DNA from: PFJX01 sp038215555
Lineage (GTDB): Bacteria; Pseudomonadota; Gammaproteobacteria; Burkholderiales; Thiobacillaceae
Length of the DNA: 43,891 nucleotides
Assembly (NCBI GenBank): GCA_038215555.1
Contig: JBBQQT010000010.1
Span: 1 to 43,891, forward strand
Reading direction: 5' to 3'
Both the position numbers and the translations under genes were made by a program. The notes under the pieces were generated by a model. It saw nothing but the letters and a program-made list of their open reading frames with translations. It did no database searches and had not been told where the DNA came from. The first letter of the stretch is position 1, and every line of letters starts with the position of its first letter. This document shows positions 17,989 through 25,905 of this stretch, one piece after another.

Positions 17989-18441
17989 ATGGATCTAATC
18001 CTCTGGCGGCACGCTGACGCGCACGATGGCGACAACGATATGGCGCGGGCGCTCACCGCGAAGGGTCAAAAACAGGCCGAAAAAATGGCGCTATGGATAC
18101 GCGAAAAACTGCCTGAGAAAACCCGCATTCTGGTCAGCCCGGCCGTGCGCGCAGTCCAAACTGCGGATGCGCTCGGACTCGACTATGAAGTCATCGCCAA
18201 CATCGCACCCGGCGCAATGGGAGAACAGATATTGAGCGCAGCGGGTTGGCCGGATACGCGCGGCAGCGTTTTGTTGGTCGGACATCAGCCGACTTTGGGC
18301 GAAGCGGCAAGCTTGTTGTTGTTTGGCGAAACCCGCGGCATGAACATCAAGAAAGGCGGCCTGGTCTGGCTCACCAACCGGGTGCGCGGCAGTCAACCGC
18401 AAACCATTCTGAAGGCGGCGATGTCGCCCGAGATGCTTTGA
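17989..18441 (+). CDS. sixA: SixA-type phosphohistidine phosphatase
   Basis: A 150-residue histidine phosphatase. The catalytic RHADAH motif (H8) replaces the usual RHG of the superfamily, as in SixA. The second histidine is in LLVGHQPTLGE (about 103). The middle VSPAVRAVQTADAL stretch carries the conserved arginine of the phosphate pocket. SixA removes phosphate from histidine of HPt or phosphotransfer proteins. It lies convergent with the EAL/HDOD gene that ends the chemotaxis operon, 39 bp away. A functional link to the CheA HPt domain is possible but not shown. Confidence 0.85.
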   Translation: MDLILWRHADAHDGDNDMARALTAKGQKQAEKMALWIREKLPEKTRILVSPAVRAVQTADALGLDYEVIANIAPGAMGEQILSAAGWPDTRGSVLLVGHQPTLGEAASLLLFGETRGMNIKKGGLVWLTNRVRGSQPQTILKAAMSPEML

Positions 18442-18480
18442 TTCTGTGCTTGAACCGCAAGCGCAGATGACCTGCTCCGC

Positions 18481-19698
18481 CTAATCGAGACCGAGTTGCT
18501 CTACCCAGGCCAGTGCCTGGAGATGCGCCTGACTGATTTGGTCCGGCGTCAACATCAGCGATAGCGCCAATTTCTCCAGTTCCTCGGTATCGCCACTTTC
18601 GACCGCCTCGGCGAGCAAGAGAAATGGGCCGTAAATGCCCGAGCGATCAGCCAGGGCATCAATCATTTTTTCTGGAATCACGATGCGTTCCAGCACTTGT
18701 TCCATCGGCATCTCGAGGAATGCCGGCAACAGGGAAAACACGCCGACGATGAACAGGTTGTCCTGATCGCCTTTGGACAAGCACGACTTGCCTACCAGCT
18801 CGCACAAGCGGCCACGCGTAATTGCGGTACGCGCCAACGTCGGCATGGTCGGCGAACCCCCTGCAGTGACCAACAACAAGGTCAACCAGCGGTAAAGCGG
18901 CTGCATCCCGAGAATGCTCACGGCATGGCGAATTGACTGCACTTCGCAGGACAAGCCGAAACCGGCCGAGTTGATGTAACGCAACAGTTTGAAAGTCAGT
19001 GCGACATCTTTTTTGAACAAAATTTCCAGATCCTTCGTATCGGCTTCCTTGCGCACCATCTCCAGCAACTGGACCACGGTGCCGTGCACCGGGTTGATGA
19101 TTTTGGCCGCCAGGTTTTCCGGATGCGCAAAGTAATAACCCTGAAAAAAATCGAATCCGAGCGCTTGGCAATGACGGAACTGCTCCGGCGTTTCCACTTT
19201 TTCGGCAACCAGCTTGACCGGATATTTGCGGATCTTTCGCACCATATCGGCCAACTCAGCCGGCGTATGCGCCAACACATCCAGCTTCACGTAGCTGGCA
19301 AACTCGAGCAGCTTTTCCGTTTCCGGTAAATAGCTGAAATCATCCAGCGCAAAACGGTATCCAGCCGCCTGCAACTCAGCCAGACGTTCCAGCACTTCCG
19401 GCGTCACTTGAACCGTTTCGAGCACTTCGATCACCACTTTTTCGGGCGGCAGCAGCGTCGAAAAACTCGACATCAACATGGAAGTTTCCATGTTGACGAA
19501 CGCCAGCTTGCCTTTCAGCAGCCATTCCGTACCCATATTAAGCAGGGCGTTGGCAATGACCGTGATGCCCGCATCCACATCGGTATCGATACGCGCGCTT
19601 TGCGCGCTTGCTGAATGCCTGAACAACAGTTCATAGGCAAACAGATGATGCTTTTCGTTAACGATCGGCTGCCGTGCGATGTAAGCGTTGGAACTCAT
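18481..19698 (-). CDS. EAL/HDOD domain protein (YuxH type)
   Basis: A 405-residue signalling protein with an N-terminal EAL-like domain (residues 1-200) and a C-terminal HDOD domain (about 205-400). The EAL loop reads YELLFR, not the canonical EAL, and the active-site loop is DDFSY, not DDFG. VKLDVL and AEKVET are retained. The domain is therefore probably a degenerate, non-hydrolysing c-di-GMP module. The HDOD part shows TFKLLRYINSAGFGLSCEVQSIRHAVSILG. Proteins of this build act in motility or surface behaviour in several proteobacteria. It lies 17 bp after cheA and likely belongs to the same transcript. Confidence 0.88.
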   Translation of the reverse strand: MSSNAYIARQPIVNEKHHLFAYELLFRHSASAQSARIDTDVDAGITVIANALLNMGTEWLLKGKLAFVNMETSMLMSSFSTLLPPEKVVIEVLETVQVTPEVLERLAELQAAGYRFALDDFSYLPETEKLLEFASYVKLDVLAHTPAELADMVRKIRKYPVKLVAEKVETPEQFRHCQALGFDFFQGYYFAHPENLAAKIINPVHGTVVQLLEMVRKEADTKDLEILFKKDVALTFKLLRYINSAGFGLSCEVQSIRHAVSILGMQPLYRWLTLLLVTAGGSPTMPTLARTAITRGRLCELVGKSCLSKGDQDNLFIVGVFSLLPAFLEMPMEQVLERIVIPEKMIDALADRSGIYGPFLLLAEAVESGDTEELEKLALSLMLTPDQISQAHLQALAWVEQLGLD

Positions 19699-19715
19699 GA
19701 GATGGGCGAAAAGAA

Positions 19716-21647
19716 TTAGGCGCGGGCGAAAAGATTCATGGGGGTATCGGCGGTGTTGTTACCCAGCAAGGCTTCCATGTCCAGTACCAGAACGATAGAG
19801 CCATCCCCCGATAGCGTGGCGCCGGCGATGCCTTTCGGTTTGATGTCTGACAGCGGCTTGATGACCACGTCGTCTCGCCCGACAAAGCCATCCACCGCCA
19901 TGATGAAAGTAGTATCGGAAGCATGCATCAACACACCAAAAGCTGGTGATTGCTTGGCTTCCCAACCGATCAAGCGGGCCAGACTGCGCACCGGCAAAAC
20001 CTCATCCCGCACCACCATCGTGGCACGCCCGGAGACGCGCTGCACTTCTTCCTGCTTGATCGGGATGATTTCCCGCACCATCGAAAGCGGGATCGCGAAC
20101 GATTGATTATTCAGGCGCACCACCAGCACCGGCAGAATGGCCAGCGTCAACGGCAACGAGATGGTGAAAGTCGAGCCCTGGCCGGGTACTGAAATGACGT
20201 CGATCTTGCCGTTGAGCCGGGTAATGTTGGTTTTCACCACATCCATGCCCACACCGCGCCCGGACACGCTGGAAATCTGATCCTTGGTGGAAAAACCGGG
20301 CAGGAAAACCAGATGCAGGCTCTGACGATCATCCATGCTGTTCGCGGACTCGGCATCAATGATGCCTTTTTCCACCGCCTTCGACCGGATCACGTCAGGG
20401 CGCATCCCCTTGCCGTCATCAGAGATCTCGATGTAGATATGATCGCCAACCTGGCTGGCCGAGAGCGTGACGATCGCCTTCGCCGTTTTGTGCGACAAGG
20501 CGCGTTCTTCCATGCTTTCAATGCCATGATCCACCGCATTACGAACCAGGTGCACCAGCGGATCGTTCAGGTCTTCGATCATGGTCTTGTCGAGTTCGGT
20601 CTCCTCACCCGACAACACTAGCTCGACATCCTTGCCGAGTTGCCGCGCGAGATCACGCGCCAGACGCGGGTATTTCTGGAACAAACGGCCAATCGGCTGC
20701 ATGCGGGTTTTCATCACCGCGTTCTGCAGATCAGAAACCAGCAGATCCAGCTGGCTCACCGCGATATCCAGCGCCTTGAGCGTTTCCTGATCATGTTTGC
20801 CATGCAGAATTTGCGTCTTCAGATTGGCAATACGGTTCTTGGTCAGGCCGATTTCACCGGACAGATTGAGCACCTGATCCAGCCGTGCAGTATCGATCCG
20901 GATGGTGGTCTCTTTTTGCAGACTCTGCGGTGGCGCTGAGGAAGAACTCGCGGCCCGTGATGGTGTCGGCAAATCCTGCACCGGGATGGCGGCTGCATGC
21001 TGAACCGGGCTTGGGGCTGCCACCGGAAAGACCGCTTCCGAAACAGGTTCCGGTTTTACCTCCGGCTTGCTGGTTTCCTGCGGGATCGGAGTGCCCGTCA
21101 AAACCGCATGCAAAACATCCCAATTAATGTCATCTATCGTCACCTCATCCGCGGCTTTGTTGCCCGCCTCTGGCGGATTTTCCAGCCGCGGGGCGGCCTG
21201 TGGAATGGGGGCGGGGGTTGATGCAGCCGAGTCCCTGCCCTTGCGCTGCACCGATTTACCGGCCAGTGCAGCTTCCAGGCTTTCGATCAGCGCCGAATCA
21301 GCGGCTTCCGGTTGGGTCGCCTGCGAAAGCGCGGCGAACATATTACGCACCACGCCGGTGGCATCCATGATGACGTCCATCAGCCCGGTCGAAAGTTTCA
21401 ACTCGCCATTGCGCAACTTGTCGAACAAGTTTTCCGTTCGGTGACAAAGTGAAACCAGATTTTCCGCATTCAGAAATCCGGCCCCCCCCTTGATGGTATG
21501 AAAACCCCGAAAGATGTCATTCAGCAGTTCGTGGTCATCCGGCCGTTTTTCCAACTCAACCAACTTGTTATCCACCTGAGATAACAACTCACCCGCTTCC
21601 AGCAGGAAATCCTGCAGCAACTCTTCCATTCCGGCGAAATCACTCAT
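19716..21647 (-). CDS. cheA: Chemotaxis histidine kinase CheA
   Basis: A 643-residue kinase that phosphorylates CheY in response to receptors. An N-terminal HPt domain carries the phosphorylated histidine at residue 50 (FRGFHTIKGGAGF). A long Pro/Ala-rich linker follows, with no clear CheY-binding P2 domain. Then come the dimer region (RIDTARLDQVLNLSGEIGLTKNR), the ATPase (HLVRNAVDHGIE, DDGKGM, GRGVGMDVVKTNI) and a C-terminal CheW-like domain. The ATG at 21647 is chosen over an earlier start at 21731 because GAAGGAG lies just before it and the HPt domain begins there. It is in the sigma-28-driven che operon, 122 bp after cheZ. Confidence 0.96.
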   Translation of the reverse strand: MSDFAGMEELLQDFLLEAGELLSQVDNKLVELEKRPDDHELLNDIFRGFHTIKGGAGFLNAENLVSLCHRTENLFDKLRNGELKLSTGLMDVIMDATGVVRNMFAALSQATQPEAADSALIESLEAALAGKSVQRKGRDSAASTPAPIPQAAPRLENPPEAGNKAADEVTIDDINWDVLHAVLTGTPIPQETSKPEVKPEPVSEAVFPVAAPSPVQHAAAIPVQDLPTPSRAASSSSAPPQSLQKETTIRIDTARLDQVLNLSGEIGLTKNRIANLKTQILHGKHDQETLKALDIAVSQLDLLVSDLQNAVMKTRMQPIGRLFQKYPRLARDLARQLGKDVELVLSGEETELDKTMIEDLNDPLVHLVRNAVDHGIESMEERALSHKTAKAIVTLSASQVGDHIYIEISDDGKGMRPDVIRSKAVEKGIIDAESANSMDDRQSLHLVFLPGFSTKDQISSVSGRGVGMDVVKTNITRLNGKIDVISVPGQGSTFTISLPLTLAILPVLVVRLNNQSFAIPLSMVREIIPIKQEEVQRVSGRATMVVRDEVLPVRSLARLIGWEAKQSPAFGVLMHASDTTFIMAVDGFVGRDDVVIKPLSDIKPKGIAGATLSGDGSIVLVLDMEALLGNNTADTPMNLFARA

Positions 21648-21769
21648 TTGACACTCCTTCCGCGGCGCTAATACGAACAAACGACGAACAAACGATCGGA
21701 CCACCAACTGGACTAAAAATTGAAATAACAATCAGCCTGCTGATCGACCATCCGTTTTCACAACCGCCA

Positions 21770-22552
21770 TCAAAATCCCAGGCTTTCCAACAAATCATCC
21801 ACCTGCTCCTGGCTGGTCACCACATCGCTGCGTCCAGCCGCATTGATCACCGGGCCATTCAGCAGACTCTGGTCGACCGCCTGCCGTTTATCTTCTGGCG
21901 TCGCTTCGATCAGCAGGGCAAGCAACTGAGATTCAAGGTTTTGCGCTGCTTCCAACACTTTCTTGATGACTTGGCCGGTCAGATCCTGAAAATCTTGCGC
22001 CATGATGATTTCCATCAATTTCGCATTGGTCGCCTCTGTCTGCTGCGGCACATGCTTCAAATAAGCGCGGGTATCGGCCACCAGTTCCTTGAATTCATTG
22101 ACTCCAAGTTGCTTGCCAAAGAGCTTGTCCCATTGACCGGCCAGTTTCGCCGCGTTATCACCCATTTGATTCTGCAAAGGCTGCGCCGCTTCGGCCGCAT
22201 TCAGCGTTCGCTCTGCGGCCTGAGCGGTCATCGCTGCAATATAGTTGAGGCGATCCCGGTTATCCGGCATCGCCTGGGCAACCTGCTCCAGCGTTTTGTC
22301 ATAACCCAACTCACGCAGCAAATTGTGCAAACCACGCGTCATTTGCCCCAATTGCGAGAACACCCGCTGCGGACACTCGCCGCCACTACCGGCATCCTCC
22401 TGCGAAACCGCATTCGCGATCGTGTCGAACAGGCTTTCCAGCTCCGGGGTGTCGTTCACCTCCGGCTTGGAAGCAGCCTTCTCTGGTGCCGGCGCGGCTG
22501 CGGAAGCGATGCTGTCAAACAGGGCTTCAAGGTCTGGGGAGTCGCCACTCAT
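21770..22552 (-). CDS. cheZ: CheY-P phosphatase CheZ with a repeated N-terminal motif
   Basis: A 260-residue CheZ that speeds CheY-P dephosphorylation. The catalytic helix AQDFQDLTGQVIKK holds the key Asp and Gln. The C-terminus ends QVDDLLESLGF, the conserved CheY-binding peptide. The N-terminal extension has two copies of a 16-residue motif 30 residues apart: residues 3-18 contain DLEALFDSIAS and 33-48 contain ELESLFDTIAN. Both share the L-[LF]-[DE]-[ST]-[IL] core with the C-terminal peptide. The ATG at 22552 with AAGGA before it is preferred to a GTG at 22603 that overlaps cheY. It follows cheY by 47 bp. Confidence 0.94.
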   Translation of the reverse strand: MSGDSPDLEALFDSIASAAAPAPEKAASKPEVNDTPELESLFDTIANAVSQEDAGSGGECPQRVFSQLGQMTRGLHNLLRELGYDKTLEQVAQAMPDNRDRLNYIAAMTAQAAERTLNAAEAAQPLQNQMGDNAAKLAGQWDKLFGKQLGVNEFKELVADTRAYLKHVPQQTEATNAKLMEIIMAQDFQDLTGQVIKKVLEAAQNLESQLLALLIEATPEDKRQAVDQSLLNGPVINAAGRSDVVTSQEQVDDLLESLGF

Positions 22553-22599
22553 TTTGTTTCCTTGGTGTAATTGACCGTAGTTGGCTTGAACTGCCCAAC

Positions 22600-22989
22600 T
22601 CACATTCCGAATTTCTCGAATATCTTGTTCAATTTTTCTTCGAGCGTGCCTGCGGTGAAAGGCTTGACGATGTATCCCGAAGCGCCGCTCTGCGCGGCTT
22701 CAATAATGTTTTCTTTCTTCGCCTCGGCGGTAATCATCAGTACCGGTAAACTCTTCAGCGCCACATCGGCACGAATCGCCCTGAGCAACTCAATACCAGT
22801 CATGTTGGGCATGTTCCAGTCGGTCACCACAAACTGAAAGTTGGAACTCTTCAGTTTCTGCAGTGCGACGACGCCATCCTCAGCTTCATCGACATTGGTG
22901 TAACCCAACTCCTTGAGCAGATTGCGCACAATCCGACGCATGGTGGAAAAGTCATCCACCACGAGTATTTTCAAAGTCTTGTCAGCCAT
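22600..22989 (-). CDS. cheY: Chemotaxis response regulator CheY
   Basis: A 129-residue single-domain response regulator that binds the flagellar switch when phosphorylated. All active residues are in E. coli-like positions: D12 and D13 in VVDDFSTMRR, phospho-acceptor D57 in VVTDWNMP, T87 in MITAEA and K109 in IVKPF. AAGGAT lies 7 bases before the ATG. It sits third in the operon after the two cheV genes, with 47 bp to either neighbour. Confidence 0.97.
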   Translation of the reverse strand: MADKTLKILVVDDFSTMRRIVRNLLKELGYTNVDEAEDGVVALQKLKSSNFQFVVTDWNMPNMTGIELLRAIRADVALKSLPVLMITAEAKKENIIEAAQSGASGYIVKPFTAGTLEEKLNKIFEKFGM

Positions 22990-23036
22990 CGTGGATCCTT
23001 ATCTAACCTGCAATAGCGGCATTGTAACCATGCGAA

Positions 23037-23975
23037 TCAATGCTTAAGGAACGCAAGTAAGGTATCCGCCAGAACAGCCGGGTCGAATTTGGCGACGTAG
23101 GCATCAACCCCGACTTGTTGCCCCATGGTGCGATTGGCATCGGAAGAGAGCGATGAGTGCATGACGACCGGAATACCGGCAAATCGGTTGTCCGACTTGA
23201 TATTGCGAGTCAGGACATAACCATCCATTTCAGGCATTTCAGCATCGACCAGAATCAGTTGAATCTGCTGCTTCAATAACGCCTTCTCGGCAGCGGCTCG
23301 ATTCGCCATGCCGGTCAGCTTGGTCCAGGCTTCCAGACCATCGTTGGCCTGAATGTATTTCATCCCCAGCTTGTCCAGCACCGAGACAATTTCCTTGCGC
23401 GCCACCGACGAATCATCCGCGAAGAAGACCGTCACTTCCCGCCCCGCCTCGATTTTTGCCAGGGTTGGCATCGGCTTCTCGCCCAATACCTCAACCAGCA
23501 CCCGTTCCACGTCGAGAATGGATATCAGGCGGCCATCATCCAGTTCGGTGATCGCGGTGATCATTCCCTCCTGCCCCGCCAGCATGTTCTCCGGTGGCTT
23601 CACCTTGTCCCAATCGACGCGAATGATGCGATCGACGTCCTGCACCAAAAAACCCTGGGTATGACGCGAAAACTCGGTCACGATCATGGTCTCGCCGACC
23701 CCCTTGGGGGCATCTTCGAGCTTGATGAAGTAGGCCAGTGAAATGACGGGAATGATGCTGCCACGCAATGAAATCACGCCTTCCACGCCAATCGGCATGT
23801 TCGGCGTCATGGTGATCGGCGGTGTTGGCGACACCTCGCGTACTTTGAAAACGTTGATGCCGAATGTCTCGTGCGTACCGAGAGAAAACAGCAGCAATTC
23901 CATCTTGTTGGAGCCGGCCAGTTTTGTGCGGCCGTCCACCGCATCGAGCAACTTGTTGGGTTCAAACGATTTCAT
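23037..23975 (-). CDS. cheV: CheV (CheW-receiver fusion), second tandem copy
   Basis: A 312-residue adaptor joining a CheW-like domain (about 20-160) to a receiver domain (about 180-310). Receptor-coupling part: ETFGINVFKVREV, GVISLRGSIIPVISL. The receiver holds VFFADDSSVARKE, phospho-acceptor LVDAEMPEMDGYVL and a lysine in VAKFDP. Two ATGs are close together. The one at 23975 has AAGGGA at a workable distance, whereas the one at 23984 has it directly abutting, so 23975 is chosen. It follows the first CheV by 14 bp and is clearly its paralogue. Confidence 0.93.
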   Translation of the reverse strand: MKSFEPNKLLDAVDGRTKLAGSNKMELLLFSLGTHETFGINVFKVREVSPTPPITMTPNMPIGVEGVISLRGSIIPVISLAYFIKLEDAPKGVGETMIVTEFSRHTQGFLVQDVDRIIRVDWDKVKPPENMLAGQEGMITAITELDDGRLISILDVERVLVEVLGEKPMPTLAKIEAGREVTVFFADDSSVARKEIVSVLDKLGMKYIQANDGLEAWTKLTGMANRAAAEKALLKQQIQLILVDAEMPEMDGYVLTRNIKSDNRFAGIPVVMHSSLSSDANRTMGQQVGVDAYVAKFDPAVLADTLLAFLKH

Positions 23976-23989
23976 GACGTGCATTCCCT

Positions 23990-24931
23990 TTATTTGAGCA
24001 TGCGATTCAACACTTCAGCCAAGCGGTGCGGCTCAAATTTCGGCACGTACTCATCAACCCCGACCGAGAGGCCAAGTTGCTTGTTGGCGTCGGAAGAAAG
24101 CGAGGAGTGCATCAGAACCGGAATACCCGCAAAACGGGGATCCGACTTGATGTTCTTGGTCAGGACATAGCCATCCATTTCCGGCATTTCCACATCGGTC
24201 AGCACCAGTTGCACGAAATCGGAAACCGGCCGCCCAGCAACCTCGGCCTGGACGGCGATTTTCTGGAGCTCGTCCCAGCCCTGCCGACCATTGATGGTGC
24301 TGATGCCGTTGACATTCAATGCAGTCAGCGTGCGCTCGATCTGATTCCGCGCAACCGAAGAGTCATCGGCATAAAACACCGTTCGGTTCGGCTTTTCGAT
24401 CGGCACCAGACTGGCGAACAAATGGCTGTCGTCAATTTGCGAGGTGTCGGCAAGAATTTTCTCGACATCCAGCATCATCACCAGGCGACTATCCTTCAAT
24501 TCGGTAACCGCAGTCACCAACCCGCCCATGCGGGCAGTCAACATGCTCGGCGGCACCTTCATCTCGGACCAATCGAGTCGCAGGATGGTATCCACCTCGC
24601 CGACCAGGAAACCCTGCGTGTGCCTGTTGTATTCCGTCACGATCATGATCGCAGGCGGGGCATCTGTCGAAATGCCGATATATTTCGCCAAATCAACCAC
24701 CGGCACCAACACACCGCGCAAACTGACCATGCCCTCAACGGCAGAGGGCATGTCTGGAGCACGCGTAATTTCAGGGATACGCATGACCTCGCGCACCTTG
24801 AAAACATTGATGCCAAACGTCTCCTTGCGGGAGGTGGCAACATCCGTACCCAACGTAAAGAGCAAAATCTCCAGCTTGTTCGCTCCCGCGAGTTTGGTGC
24901 GCGCATCAATGCGCCTAAGTAAATCCGACAT
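23990..24931 (-). CDS. cheV: CheV (CheW-receiver fusion), first tandem copy
   Basis: A 313-residue CheV with an N-terminal CheW-like domain (KETFGINVFKVREV, GMVSLRGVLVPVVDL) and a C-terminal receiver (VFYADDSSVARNQ, LVLTDVEMPEMDGYVLTKN, VPKFEP). It is the first gene of the che operon, directly downstream of the sigma-28 promoter, with a GAGG ribosome site before the ATG. CheV can couple receptors to CheA as CheW does and its receiver allows adaptation. No separate cheW, cheR or cheB occurs in the window, so the two CheV copies may share coupling here. Confidence 0.94.
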   Translation of the reverse strand: MSDLLRRIDARTKLAGANKLEILLFTLGTDVATSRKETFGINVFKVREVMRIPEITRAPDMPSAVEGMVSLRGVLVPVVDLAKYIGISTDAPPAIMIVTEYNRHTQGFLVGEVDTILRLDWSEMKVPPSMLTARMGGLVTAVTELKDSRLVMMLDVEKILADTSQIDDSHLFASLVPIEKPNRTVFYADDSSVARNQIERTLTALNVNGISTINGRQGWDELQKIAVQAEVAGRPVSDFVQLVLTDVEMPEMDGYVLTKNIKSDPRFAGIPVLMHSSLSSDANKQLGLSVGVDEYVPKFEPHRLAEVLNRMLK

Positions 24932-24993
24932 GGTTACCTCTGTTGTTCACGCAACTGATTTATCTGATCAAGCCGCCGGTCTGTTCGGGATGG

Positions 24994-25020
24994 ACATCGG
25001 CCCACAGCAAAAAAACTTTA
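24994..25020 (-). promoter_or_regulatory. Sigma-28 (FliA) promoter of the chemotaxis operon
   Basis: On the minus strand, TAAAGTTT (25020-25013) is followed by exactly 11 bases and GCCGATGT (25001-24994). The sigma-28 consensus is TAAAGTTT-N11-GCCGATAA, so the -35 box is perfect and the -10 box differs at its last two bases. It lies 63 bp upstream of the first cheV and would place the che operon in the late flagellar class. Confidence 0.88.
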
Positions 25021-25065
25021 GGGGCAATGGTTTAATATTGATCATTGATGCTCGCTCTGTCTGCC

Positions 25066-25905
25066 ATGACGTCCCCCCCCCACGAAGACGCGGAACTGCG
25101 GCAAGCCTTTGCGCTGTTCAGCGAAACCTCGGAAAAACTGGCTGGCGCCTACCTCGAATTACAGGGTCAGGTTGCCCGCCTCACCAGCGAACTGGCTGCG
25201 GCCAACGGCGAGCTTGCGCGCCGCGAACGGCTTTCGGCACTAGGCGAAATGGCGGCGCAAGTCGCCCACCAGATTCGCACCCCGCTGGCCACCGCGCTAC
25301 TTTACACGGGACACCTGACACGACCACAACTGGCGGATGCCGACCGCATCCGCTTCGCGGAAAAATCACGCTCCCGCCTGCTCTATCTGGAACGCATGAT
25401 CCAGGACATGTTGCTGTTCGTGAAGGGCGCCCGCCAAATTTCACAAGCCTTCCCTTTGCATACCTTGATCGAAGAGATCAGCCACACGCTGGAACCTCAC
25501 GCCACCGCCAGAAATATCTCGTTGCATCTGGCAGAAGCGCCGTCTGACTGGATGTTGACCGGCGATCGCCAGGCGATCGCCGGTGCGCTGATCAACCTGT
25601 TGGAAAACGCGCTGCAAGCCTCTTCAGCGGGCGGCATTGTCGAACTGTCAGTGGGCGGCCTGGGCAGCCCATTTGCCGCATTCCAGGTCAGCGACTACGG
25701 CGCCGGTATCCCGGAAGCCGCACGCGAGCGGCTGTTCGAGCCGTTCTTCACCACCCGTGGCGAAGGCAGCGGCCTCGGCCTGGCTATCGTCAGGCAAGTC
25801 GCGGAAGCGCATGGCGGCTGGGTGGAATGGGCGCCGAAAGACGGCGGCGGCAGTGTGTTTCGCCTGTTCCTGCCATTTGCCGGGCAGGGACAAGCGGATG
25901 CCTGA
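25066..25905 (+). CDS. flrB: Flagellar sensor histidine kinase FlrB/FleS-like
   Basis: A 279-residue soluble histidine kinase. An N-terminal coiled region (GAYLELQGQVARLTSELAA) leads to the phospho-acceptor His68 in AHQIRTPLATALLY. The ATPase motifs follow: LINLLENALQAS (N box), DYGAGIP (G1), EPFFTTRGEGSGLGLAI (F and G2). No membrane segment or clear PAS domain is visible. It would phosphorylate FlrC, whose gene overlaps its end by 8 bp. An ATG at 25048 is an equal alternative start. It is divergent from the che operon. The symbol rests on position before flrC and the fli genes. Confidence 0.85.
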   Translation: MTSPPHEDAELRQAFALFSETSEKLAGAYLELQGQVARLTSELAAANGELARRERLSALGEMAAQVAHQIRTPLATALLYTGHLTRPQLADADRIRFAEKSRSRLLYLERMIQDMLLFVKGARQISQAFPLHTLIEEISHTLEPHATARNISLHLAEAPSDWMLTGDRQAIAGALINLLENALQASSAGGIVELSVGGLGSPFAAFQVSDYGAGIPEAARERLFEPFFTTRGEGSGLGLAIVRQVAEAHGGWVEWAPKDGGGSVFRLFLPFAGQGQADA

